From: Deltaproteobacteria bacterium
GTDB lineage: Bacteria > Myxococcota_A > UBA9042 > DTJE01
Direction: 5' to 3'
Length of the DNA stretch: 9,077 nt
NCBI GenBank assembly: GCA_013151875.1
Contig: JAADHL010000239.1
Location: 9,961 to 19,037 of the forward strand
Part shown: one piece after another, positions 1 through 5,478 of the stretch
Numbering within the stretch: position 1 is the first letter of the stretch
Layout of the letters: each line of letters opens with the position of its first letter
The notes under the pieces: model-generated
Told to the model about the DNA's origin: nothing
Seen by the model: only the letters and a program-made list of their open reading frames with translations
Database searches by the model: none
Program-made: the position numbers and the translations under genes

Positions 1-281
1 TCAAAGCACGTGAGGGCCAGGGATCCGGCGCCCGCCGGAACATTGGTCCACGACAGAGGTGGGGACACGTCAGCGCCATCGCACGTGAACTTCCTGGGGA
101 TCGCCGCTTTGTCCGCGAAAGCGGAGCTTTTCAGGACGAACCGCGACGATTCGGCGTCGGACTTCTGGTCCGCGTCAAGGGGCGGCCTGGACGTGTTTCC
201 ACTTCCCTTGCAAACCGTCGCTGCGCCAAGCGCCAGCATCAGCATTCCTGCCGCGTATGTCACGACCAAGGTTCTTCTCAT
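1..281 (-). CDS. YbhB/YbcL-like (PEBP / Raf kinase inhibitor-like) protein, N-terminal part
   Basis: Partial gene: 93 codons from the ATG at 281 run off the left edge with no stop. Residues about 1-24 look like a signal peptide (MRRT, then a hydrophobic stretch ending near AATVCKG), so the product is probably exported. The Cys at residue 24 could be lipidated, but the residues before it (ATV) are a poor lipobox. After a polar linker, the sequence from about residue 48 (FVLKSSAF, IPRKFTCDGADVSPPLSW, VPAGAGSLAL) is the conserved first half of the bacterial PEBP fold; the family is generally annotated YbhB/YbcL. In this family the DGxDxSPPLxW segment helps form an anion-binding pocket. The biological ligand is not established for most bacterial members. 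GAGGG lies 7 nt upstream of the ATG, supporting this start. The gene is divergent from the LiaF-like gene at 416. Family confident, function unknown. Confidence 0.85.
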   Translation of the reverse strand, partial: MRRTLVVTYAAGMLMLALGAATVCKGSGNTSRPPLDADQKSDAESSRFVLKSSAFADKAAIPRKFTCDGADVSPPLSWTNVPAGAGSLALTCF

Positions 282-365
282 GACACAACCCTCGATGTGA
301 AGAACTCAAGGAGTCTATCATGACGGACGCCAGCCGGAATTCGAGCATGACCTAAAAAATTGATC

Positions 366-371
366 TAATAT
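366..371 (+). promoter_or_regulatory. possible -10 hexamer for the LiaF-like gene
   Basis: TAATAT lies in an AT-rich patch that stands out in this GC-rich DNA, 45-50 nt before the ATG at 416. No convincing -35 box is found 17 nt upstream, so this is only a weak sigma-70 candidate within the 134-bp divergent region shared with the PEBP-like gene. Nothing else recognisable was seen between 282 and 415. Confidence 0.22.
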
Positions 372-415
372 GGGGCGTAAAAAGATCGGCAACATGAGGA
401 GAATAAGAGGTGAAG

Positions 416-994
416 ATGGGATTCTTGTTTTCGGGCCTGTTCTGGGGAGTGGTCATTATCCTCCTGGGGATCACGGTCATCCTGAAGGCCGTGTTTCACG
501 TGGACATACCCCTGTTCCGGATCATTTTCGCGTTGTGCATCATCTACTTCGGACTGCGCGTACTGGTGGGCGGGTTCCATGGCGGAAAGGAACGACAGAC
601 AGTGGTGTTCGGGGAGAGCCGACTCAGCCTCACCGACGACAGCGAGTACAACGTGGTTTTCGGCAAAGGTTCCCTGGACCTGTCCGGTGTCGAACCTGGT
701 GACAGATCGGACGCCATCGAGTTCACTACGGTCTTCGGCAAGGGGACGCTCATCGTGAACCCGAACGTACCGATGCGGATCAAGGTCTCTTCAGCCTTCG
801 GAGGAGTCCGCATGCCCGATGGAACCAACATCGCGTTCGGGGACTACACATACAGATCGAAGGCCTACAAAGAAGGCTCGCCTTTCCTGAACATCAAGGC
901 GGCAGTCGTGTTCGGAAACCTGGCGGTGAAGGCATCCGACTCGGCCGTGGGCCCGGGACCGAAATCCGGGAACTCGACCGATGATGAGGATTGA
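416..994 (+). CDS. two-TM membrane protein with LiaF-like C-terminal 'VFG' repeat domain
   Basis: The 192-residue product has two hydrophobic helices at about 3-25 (FLFSGLFWGVVIILLGI) and 29-50 (PLFRIIFALCIIYFGLRVL), joined by a very short turn. A roughly 140-residue soluble domain follows. The soluble part repeats a V/A-FG motif about every 20-30 residues (VVFGES, VVFGKGSLDL, TVFGKGTLIV, SAFGGVRM, IAFGDY, VVFGNLAV), as in the beta-solenoid 'LiaF-like C-terminal' domain. In Firmicutes LiaF proteins this domain belongs to cell-envelope stress sensing. No LiaRS pair is adjacent here, so an envelope role is inference. The tail is acidic (STDDED). The start is ambiguous: ATG 416 has GAGG 5 nt upstream, while an in-frame GTG at 410 has AGGAG 8 nt upstream and would add two residues. 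Domain assignment fairly sure, function unknown. Confidence 0.8.
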   Translation: MGFLFSGLFWGVVIILLGITVILKAVFHVDIPLFRIIFALCIIYFGLRVLVGGFHGGKERQTVVFGESRLSLTDDSEYNVVFGKGSLDLSGVEPGDRSDAIEFTTVFGKGTLIVNPNVPMRIKVSSAFGGVRMPDGTNIAFGDYTYRSKAYKEGSPFLNIKAAVVFGNLAVKASDSAVGPGPKSGNSTDDED

Positions 995-1007
995 CCTGTC
1001 GCCGTGC

Positions 1008-1030
1008 GGCCGGTCGTGAACGACCGGGCC
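1008..1030 (+). terminator. GC-rich hairpin after the LiaF-like gene, weak terminator candidate
   Basis: GGCCGGTCG pairs with CGACCGGGCC (one G bulged) across a TGAA tetraloop, starting 14 nt after the stop at 994. On the plus strand it is followed by TACCGAAAAAA, not a T-run, so it is not a canonical intrinsic terminator for the upstream gene. It could be a 3'-end stabilising stem or part of the repeat-rich flank of the transposase element. Confidence 0.3.
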
Positions 1031-1037
1031 TACCGAA

Positions 1038-1065
1038 AAAATACCCGACCCAAAATACCCGACCC
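1038..1065 (-). repeat. left-end tandem iterons (2 x 14 bp)
   Basis: AAAATACCCGACCC occurs twice in direct, perfect succession at 1038-1051 and 1052-1065. On the minus strand each unit reads GGGTCGGGTATTTT, sharing GGGTCGG with the right-end unit. The second copy runs into the 12-bp inverted core at 1059-1070. Confidence 0.85.
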
Positions 1066-1070
1066 AGGTT
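1059..1070. repeat. left copy of 12-bp inverted repeat
   Basis: CCGACCCAGGTT here is the exact reverse complement of AACCTGGGTCGG at 2215-2226. The pair encloses the transposase gene and marks its inner element ends. Confidence 0.85.
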
Positions 1071-1087
1071 AATTATTCACGAAACAG

Positions 1088-1105
1088 ATCGGGCCTGCCC
1101 ACGAT
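1088..1105 (+). other. subterminal bulged hairpin, left side
   Basis: ATCGGG pairs with CCC-A-CGAT around a CCTGC loop, giving six base pairs with one unpaired A on the 3' arm. It lies 17 nt inside the left inverted repeat and 13 nt before the transposase ATG. HUH transposases of this superfamily recognise imperfect hairpins as single-stranded DNA, so it could be a recognition structure. It is short and may be chance. Confidence 0.3.
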
Positions 1106-1118
1106 AGATAAGACAGAG

Positions 1119-2018
1119 ATGTCAACGCCAAGACAAATCATCCCGGGCTCGACGTATCTGGTCACCCGCAGGACCACGCAGAGGATGTTTCTTCTGAGGC
1201 CGTCTCCACTTATAAAACAGGTCTTCGAGTACTGCCTTGCATACGCGGTCCACAAGTACTCCATGCGGGTCCACGGCTATTGCGTGATGTCCAACCATTA
1301 CCATTTGGTGCTCACCGACACGAACGGGAACCTTCCGGCATTCATGTCATGGTTCAACGAGTTCTTGGCAAAGTCGTTCAACGCCCTGCACGGCAGGTGG
1401 GAGAACTTCTGGGCTCCAGGCAGTTACAGCATGGTCCATCTTCAAACGCCTCAAGACGTGCTGGACAGAATCGTGTACTCCATTGCCAATCCGGTGCGGG
1501 CTGGTCTTGTGTCGCGTTGCAGGCACTGGCCTGGCGCACAAACATGTTCCATGCGTTTCGGTGTCCAAGTGATATTTGACCGACCAAAGCACTACTTCCG
1601 TGCCAAGGGTCCAATGCCGGAAAGAGTTGCCTTTTCATTGCAGCAGCCCTCGGGATTCGAAGACCTGTCAAAGGAAGAATGGCAAAATCTTGTAAGTGAA
1701 CGACTTGCACAACGGGAAGAGGAAATCCATCAGGAGCTTCTTCAGGAAGGTCGTTCCTTCATTGGGTCAAGGGCCGCCTTGAGTGTCCGCCCCACGGATT
1801 CCCCGTCAACGAGGGCGCCTCGACGCGTACGCAACCCCCAGGTGGCTGCCCGGGACCGGGCTTCCAGGATCCAGGCAATCCAGCAGTTGAGGCTCTTCCG
1901 TATGGCGTATCGACAGGCCTACAACCAATGGAAATCCGGCTCCATCGGAGTCGTTTTCCCTTACGGCACCTACGCGCTACGTGACATCGTCCAGGTGCAG
2001 GCCATCCCGCCCCCTTGA
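1119..2018 (+). CDS. Y1 (HUH) transposase, REP-associated / IS200-like, long form
   Basis: The 299-residue product carries an N-terminal Y1 transposase domain. The HUH metal ligands are His60 and His62 in SNHYHLVLTD, and the likely nucleophilic tyrosine is Tyr120 in IVYSIANPVRAGLV, a motif typical of the REP-associated branch (RAYT) rather than IS200 itself. Such enzymes nick and rejoin single-stranded DNA through a 5'-phosphotyrosine. The protein is about twice the length of minimal IS200 TnpA. The C-terminal half (about 165-299) is basic and ends in a conserved-looking segment (RMAYRQAYNQW, then VVFPYGTYALRD) that I associate with long RAYT-like proteins of Deltaproteobacteria; its role is unknown. 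The frame is intact with both catalytic motifs, so the gene may be active. The Shine-Dalgarno is weak (AGAG just before ATG). No accessory TnpB-like gene is present. Confidence 0.88.
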   Translation: MSTPRQIIPGSTYLVTRRTTQRMFLLRPSPLIKQVFEYCLAYAVHKYSMRVHGYCVMSNHYHLVLTDTNGNLPAFMSWFNEFLAKSFNALHGRWENFWAPGSYSMVHLQTPQDVLDRIVYSIANPVRAGLVSRCRHWPGAQTCSMRFGVQVIFDRPKHYFRAKGPMPERVAFSLQQPSGFEDLSKEEWQNLVSERLAQREEEIHQELLQEGRSFIGSRAALSVRPTDSPSTRAPRRVRNPQVAARDRASRIQAIQQLRLFRMAYRQAYNQWKSGSIGVVFPYGTYALRDIVQVQAIPPP

Positions 2019-2169
2019 TGGAGCCCGTTCCGGTTTTGTTTGCACAGGCAGACGCGCAGGACATTCAAGCCAGGGGCAAGTCTGTCCTGAATGGGATGTA
2101 CACCTTTGAAATATTACCCAATCTCATTCAATATGCGCGTCCCGACTGGAACCAAGCTCTGAAGTAACC

Positions 2170-2187
2170 TGAAATGCAGGGCATTCA
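2170..2187 (-). other. subterminal bulged hairpin, right side
   Basis: AATGC-AGG-GCATT forms a 5-bp stem, extendable to seven pairs with one bulged A on the plus-strand 5' arm. Read on the minus strand the bulge falls on the 3' arm, as in the left hairpin at 1088-1105. It lies 27 nt inside the right inverted repeat. Suggestive as a transposase recognition structure, but short. Confidence 0.28.
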
Positions 2188-2214
2188 CCTTCACGTAGGA
2201 ACAGTAGAATTATC

Positions 2215-2226
2215 AACCTGGGTCGG
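2215..2226. repeat. right copy of 12-bp inverted repeat
   Basis: AACCTGGGTCGG is the exact inverted partner of 1059-1070 on the other side of the transposase gene. Confidence 0.85.
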
Positions 2227-2249
2227 ATTAATCCGGGTCGGATTAATCC
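2220..2249 (+). repeat. right-end tandem iterons (2 x 15 bp)
   Basis: GGGTCGGATTAATCC is repeated perfectly at 2220-2234 and 2235-2249. Each unit contains the 10-bp palindrome GGATTAATCC. The second copy contains the TAA stop (2243-2245, complement) and last codon of the sigma-54 activator gene, so the element end and that gene overlap. Confidence 0.88.
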
Positions 2250-3655
2250 GTTTCGATTCCATGCTTTTCCAGCCTGCGCAGCAACTGATACCTGCTGATG
2301 CCCAGTAACCTCGCCGCCTCGGCCTTCACGCCATGGGCCTGCTGCATCGCGTGACGGATCATCTTGACTTCCAGTGTCTGAAGGGTGTCCACGCCTGGGA
2401 TGAAGTCAAAAGGCAACGAGTTGCCGCGGGCCGTCGAGGGTTTTTGCTCCTCGCCTGCCCTGAGGATGCGATCCGGGATGTGTCGGGGTTCTATGGAACC
2501 GTCATCCGCGAGTATGATGGCCCGCTCGATCACGTTCTTTAGTTCCCTTACGTTGCCGGGATAGTCGTAACTCATCAGGCGACGTTCGATCTCGGCGGAC
2601 AGGGGACGAATGCTGATTTTCATCTTCCTTGCAAAAAAGCCCACGAAATGACGGGCAAGAACCAGCACGTCCTCGCCCCTGTCACGAAGCGGGGGAATCT
2701 GGATGGGAAACACGCTCAGCCGCTGGTACAGGTCGAACCGGAACCTGCCCCTCTTTACCTGTTCCAGCAGATCGCGATTGGTGGCGGCCACGACCCTGGC
2801 CCTGACCTGCTTCTCCCTAACGGAGCCGACCCTGTGAAACCGTCTTGATTCCAGCACGCGCAACAGCTTTCCCTGCAGCGCCAGGTCCATCTCGCCGATT
2901 TCGTCCAGGAATATGGTGCCCTTGCCTGCCTCGCTGAAGGCGCCGTCCCGGCTGGCATCGGCGCCGGTGAAGGCCCCTTTCTCGTGTCCGAACAGGAGGC
3001 TTTCCACCAAGGGGCTGGGCAGGGCCACGCAGTCCACGGCAATGAAGGGGCTTTCCGGCGCCCCGGACTGAGCGTGCAGCCACCTCGCTGCCACCTCTTT
3101 TCCCACGCCCGTCTCGCCCGTCAGGATTACGGTCGTCTCCCTCTGGCGGGAAACCCTGGTCAACTGGTCCCTGACATTGGCCATGACAGGCGACCCGCCC
3201 AAAAGGCCGTCCTTTTCATGCTCGTCCCAGTTGGAACCAGCGGCCAGGACGCGAAAACGGCGGCGCACGTCGAGCACTGCGTTGACCATCGGCTGGATGC
3301 TCGTCTCCTTGACGAGGTAATCGTCCGCGCCCTGCCTCAGCGCCTGAATGGCGTTGGAAATGGCCTCGTACGCGGTCATGACGATCACGGTGGCCGACAT
3401 CTGCCTGGCCAGGATCTGGGGGATCATCCGGATCCCGTCATCATCGGGCAGTTTATGGTCCAGCAGGATCGCCGCGTATCGTCCTTTTTCGACCAGATCC
3501 ATGGCCTCCGCGGCGCAAAACGCCACGTCGCACTCGATACCCCTGCGCTTTATGTCGCGGGCAATGGCCCTGGCGTAGAGTTGCTCGTCATCCACAATCA
3601 GGACCCGGAATTCCTCTCGATCTCCGACTGCGGAATCATTGATATGGCCGGTCAT
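2243..3655 (-). CDS. NtrC-family sigma-54-dependent response regulator
   Basis: 470 residues with the standard three-domain layout. The receiver domain (about 16-128) has the acidic pair Asp22/Asp23, phosphoacceptor Asp66 (ILLDHKLPD), Thr94 and Lys116. The AAA+ domain has Walker A GETGVGKE (180-187), the sigma-54 contact loop GAFTGA (227-232) and Walker B GTIFLDEIGE (246-255), plus a VRELKN segment further on. A Fis-type helix-turn-helix occupies about 435-470 (AEAARLLGISRYQLLRRLEKHG). With an intact GAFTGA it should activate sigma-54 holoenzyme when phosphorylated. ATG 3655 is chosen because it overlaps the kinase stop as ATGA, indicating translational coupling; a TTG at 3685 would add ten residues and is less likely. 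The partner kinase is immediately upstream. Plausible targets are the sigma-54-like promoters before the cyclase and HMG-CoA synthase genes. The stop codon lies inside a transposon-end iteron. Confidence 0.95.
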   Translation of the reverse strand: MTGHINDSAVGDREEFRVLIVDDEQLYARAIARDIKRRGIECDVAFCAAEAMDLVEKGRYAAILLDHKLPDDDGIRMIPQILARQMSATVIVMTAYEAISNAIQALRQGADDYLVKETSIQPMVNAVLDVRRRFRVLAAGSNWDEHEKDGLLGGSPVMANVRDQLTRVSRQRETTVILTGETGVGKEVAARWLHAQSGAPESPFIAVDCVALPSPLVESLLFGHEKGAFTGADASRDGAFSEAGKGTIFLDEIGEMDLALQGKLLRVLESRRFHRVGSVREKQVRARVVAATNRDLLEQVKRGRFRFDLYQRLSVFPIQIPPLRDRGEDVLVLARHFVGFFARKMKISIRPLSAEIERRLMSYDYPGNVRELKNVIERAIILADDGSIEPRHIPDRILRAGEEQKPSTARGNSLPFDFIPGVDTLQTLEVKMIRHAMQQAHGVKAEAARLLGISRYQLLRRLEKHGIETD

Positions 3656-5253
3656 TTCGACACCTTCAGCGGCAGGCTCACGCAAGCCCTCACGCCACCT
3701 TCATTCCTGGTCTCCAGGAGCACCGAGCCGCCGTGAGCCTCCACGATCTTGCGGGACACGGTCAGTCCAAGTCCCGTTCCGTGCTTTTTGGTCGTGAAAA
3801 ACGTTCCAAAGCATTCCTCCGGGTCGCATTCCAGACCCGTTCCCGTATCCTCGATCCGAATCGTAACTCTGTCCGTTTCAACATCGGCAAAGCATGTCAC
3901 CTCGCCGCCAGCTTTCATGGCTTCCAGGGCGTTGAGCAACAGATTGAAGAACACATGTCTCATGCCATCCGCGTCCGCCAGCACCTCCAGTTCCCGGGGG
4001 ACCAGGGTCCTGATCGCCTTGCCGGTGGACTTGCACGGCCCCTCCAGGAGTCGAGCGGCGTCCTCGACCACCTCGGCAAGGTCCACCGGCGCTATCGACG
4101 CGTTGCTGCGCACCGCCATCGAGAGATAGGCCTTCAGGGTCATGTCCATCCGGGCGATCTCTTGCCTCATATCGGACACGGCCTCCCGGACGTCCCTCCC
4201 CTCGGCCAGGTCCGCCTCGACATGCTCCAGTGTCGCGCCGATCGCCACAAGAGGATTCCTGATCTCGTGCGCCAGTTGCGCCGCCATCTCCCCCATGGTG
4301 GCCAGCCTCTCCTGCCGCATCAGGCGGTCCATGCCCAGATGTCCCTGAGCCGCCGCGTGAAGGGCCGATTGCTCCCTCACCATCACGAGAAATCCGACGA
4401 CCCGGTCCTCGCGGTCCGCCAGAAGCAGGGTTTCGACCTTGCCAGGAAAGGAACTCCCGTCCCGGCGCCGCAGGACGCTCCCCTCCTCGAAGTGTCCGTC
4501 ACTCAGGAACAGGAACTGGTGGTTCAGGAGGACGCGTATCTGCCTGGGGTCCTCGAACAGGTCTTCCACGTCCCGGCCGACCAGGGAACCGTCAGGATAG
4601 TCGAAGAGACGCCTGGCCGCGTCGTTGCACGACGTGATCACAAAATCAGGGTCCACCATCATGGAGGGAGCGCTCTCGCCCATGGCCAGTTGGATGAGTT
4701 GGGTGCCCGTCATGTCTCGATCTATGGCCTGCTCGGTGTTTTTGCCCCCCGGACCCCTGCCGATGATGTCCCCGATCCGCTGGGCGTACTGAACCAGCAG
4801 TTCCCTCTGCTGGCGATTGAAGGGGGCGGTCCCTTCCTTCTCGAACACGACCACGCCCTGACAACCATCCCCGGCCAGGGCGGGAACGCAGATGAACCGG
4901 TGATCCCCGATCATGGTGGTTATCGGCCCCACGACTTCGGGGTGGAAGGCATCCCCGGCCAGTTCCCCCAGGGACGAGGTCTCGAATACCGAGTGCTCCT
5001 TCCAGGACCTGTACACAAGGCTCGTGTCCACATCGCCGAGGGCGAACGACGCCCCCTTCAGGTCCCCGACGATCTCCTCCACCCTGGCCAGAGGTTTCAG
5101 GCTTTGCGCGATTGTCCCGACGCGCAGTTCCACCTCGCCCTTGGTGTCATCGATCACGATAAGACTGGCCGACGTGCACCCCAGGATCTTTGCCGATCCC
5201 CGCAGGATGGATTCGACCACGCCCTCCACGTCGGTTATCCGGCCCTGTTTCAC
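3652..5253 (-). CDS. soluble GAF-PAS sensor histidine kinase, NtrB-like
   Basis: 533 residues, no transmembrane segment, so probably a cytoplasmic sensor. Residues about 8-165 resemble a GAF domain (ILGCTSASLIVIDD, FICVPALAGDGCQGVVVFEKE). A PAS domain follows at about 185-300 (SAPSMMVDPDFVITSCNDAARRLF, GREV-like GRDVEDLF). The HisKA dimerisation helix has phosphoacceptor His329 in LAHEIRNPLVAIG. The HATPase domain shows the N box (FFNLLLNALEAM, Asn437/Asn441), G1 (IEDTGTG, Asp469) and G2 (HGTGLGL, 491-497). All catalytic boxes look intact. It should autophosphorylate and pass the phosphate to Asp66 of the overlapping response regulator. The signal is unknown; the GAF and PAS domains could bind a small molecule or cofactor. 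The start is a GTG at 5253 with AGGA about 10 nt upstream; it is the only start in frame after the upstream stop. The gene is divergent from the oxidosqualene cyclase. Confidence 0.93.
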   Translation of the reverse strand: MKQGRITDVEGVVESILRGSAKILGCTSASLIVIDDTKGEVELRVGTIAQSLKPLARVEEIVGDLKGASFALGDVDTSLVYRSWKEHSVFETSSLGELAGDAFHPEVVGPITTMIGDHRFICVPALAGDGCQGVVVFEKEGTAPFNRQQRELLVQYAQRIGDIIGRGPGGKNTEQAIDRDMTGTQLIQLAMGESAPSMMVDPDFVITSCNDAARRLFDYPDGSLVGRDVEDLFEDPRQIRVLLNHQFLFLSDGHFEEGSVLRRRDGSSFPGKVETLLLADREDRVVGFLVMVREQSALHAAAQGHLGMDRLMRQERLATMGEMAAQLAHEIRNPLVAIGATLEHVEADLAEGRDVREAVSDMRQEIARMDMTLKAYLSMAVRSNASIAPVDLAEVVEDAARLLEGPCKSTGKAIRTLVPRELEVLADADGMRHVFFNLLLNALEAMKAGGEVTCFADVETDRVTIRIEDTGTGLECDPEECFGTFFTTKKHGTGLGLTVSRKIVEAHGGSVLLETRNEGGVRACVSLPLKVSK

Positions 5254-5306
5254 CGCCGTTCCATCCTGTTTCGCCCCCCTGTTTCCATCTCACAATAGCC
5301 GATTGC

Positions 5307-5320
5307 GTGCGATTCCGCAC
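5307..5320. promoter_or_regulatory. inverted repeat, candidate activator site
   Basis: GTGCG-ATTC-CGCAC is a 5-bp dyad in the divergent region between the kinase and the cyclase. It is centred about 106 nt upstream of the start point predicted from the sigma-54 site at 5394, a normal distance for an NtrC-type enhancer. A CCGCAC half-site lies at a similar distance before the second sigma-54 site (7492-7497). Short and unproven. Confidence 0.25.
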
Positions 5321-5393
5321 ACACTGAAGGGCAATATGGCCCATAATCCGCCCCTCGGCAGTACTGTGCAAGCGTGATGCCATGTTCGAAGAC

Positions 5394-5409
5394 TGGACCG
5401 GTAATTGCA
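5394..5409 (+). promoter_or_regulatory. sigma-54 (-24/-12) promoter before the oxidosqualene cyclase
   Basis: TGGACCGGTAATTGCA matches the sigma-54 consensus TGGCACG-N4-TTGCA at 10 of 12 defined positions, with the invariant GG (5395-5396) and GC (5407-5408) at the required spacing. The predicted start point is near 5420, about 50 nt before the ATG at 5470, and GAGG precedes that ATG. The site would lie inside the coding region if an upstream start (5374 or 5377) were used, which argues for the shorter protein. The divergent neighbour is a GAFTGA-bearing activator. Confidence 0.6.
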
Positions 5410-5433
5410 ACAGCCGCGGAAGGCCTTGCCAAG

Positions 5434-5478
5434 ATCGGTATGAAAGAAATCGGCATGAACGAGGTTGGAATGAAAAAC
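5434..5478 (+). repeat. three imperfect 15-bp repeats over the cyclase start, each with an ATG
   Basis: Three consecutive 15-mers (5434-5448, 5449-5463, 5464-5478) each contain an in-frame ATG, at 5440, 5455 and 5470. If translated they read IGMKE, IGMNE and VGMKN. Units one and two match at 12 of 15 positions; the third is more diverged. The second and third supply the GAGG ribosome-binding sequence for the ATG at 5470. Confidence 0.6.
5461..5464 (+). promoter_or_regulatory. Shine-Dalgarno deciding the cyclase start
   Basis: GAGG sits 5 nt before the ATG at 5470. No comparable sequence precedes the candidate starts at 5374 (GTG), 5377, 5440 or 5455, so this supports 5470. Confidence 0.5.

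Larger units (their letters stand above)
1038..2249 (+). mobile_element. RAYT/IS200-like element with inverted, iteron-bearing ends
   Basis: One Y1 transposase gene (1119-2018) sits between two related outward-facing ends. Read outward, both ends begin AACCTGGGTCGG and then repeat: GGGTCGGGTATTTT twice on the left (complement of 1038-1065) and GGGTCGGATTAATCC twice on the right (2220-2249). The 12-bp core CCGACCCAGGTT (1059-1070) is exactly inverted at 2215-2226, and 6 of the next 8 inward bases also match. Simple IS200/IS605 elements usually lack inverted termini. Inverted repeats flanking a single Y1 gene are more typical of REP/RAYT loci. The exact outer boundaries and any target site cannot be fixed from one copy. 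The non-coding interior 2019-2214 holds no gene I can recognise. Confidence 0.6.

Noticed and set aside
10..300. Plus-strand open frame at the left edge
   Set aside because: It is antisense to the PEBP-like gene, whose signal peptide and family motifs are clear.
1038..1065. CRISPR-like or iteron-type replication origin reading of the short repeats
   Set aside because: Only two head-to-tail copies without spacers, mirrored on the far side of a transposase gene and with no replication gene nearby; element ends explain them better.
2057..2089. CAGGACA/TGTCCTG stem with a 19-nt loop downstream of the transposase, as a terminator
   Set aside because: Long loop, no T-run on either side, and competing pairings; not supported as a terminator.
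3733..5298. A 521-codon open frame antisense to the histidine kinase gene (and shorter ones such as 2984-3736 antisense to the regulator)
   Set aside because: It lies opposite a gene with complete, ordered kinase motifs. Its translation is low-complexity, rich in His, Gly and Pro, with no recognisable domain: a GC-rich shadow frame.
5337..5352. Another GG-N10-GC match (TGGCCCATAATCCGCC) upstream of the cyclase
   Set aside because: The -12 half is CCGC rather than TTGC, and the site reads equally poorly on both strands; the match at 5394 is clearly better.
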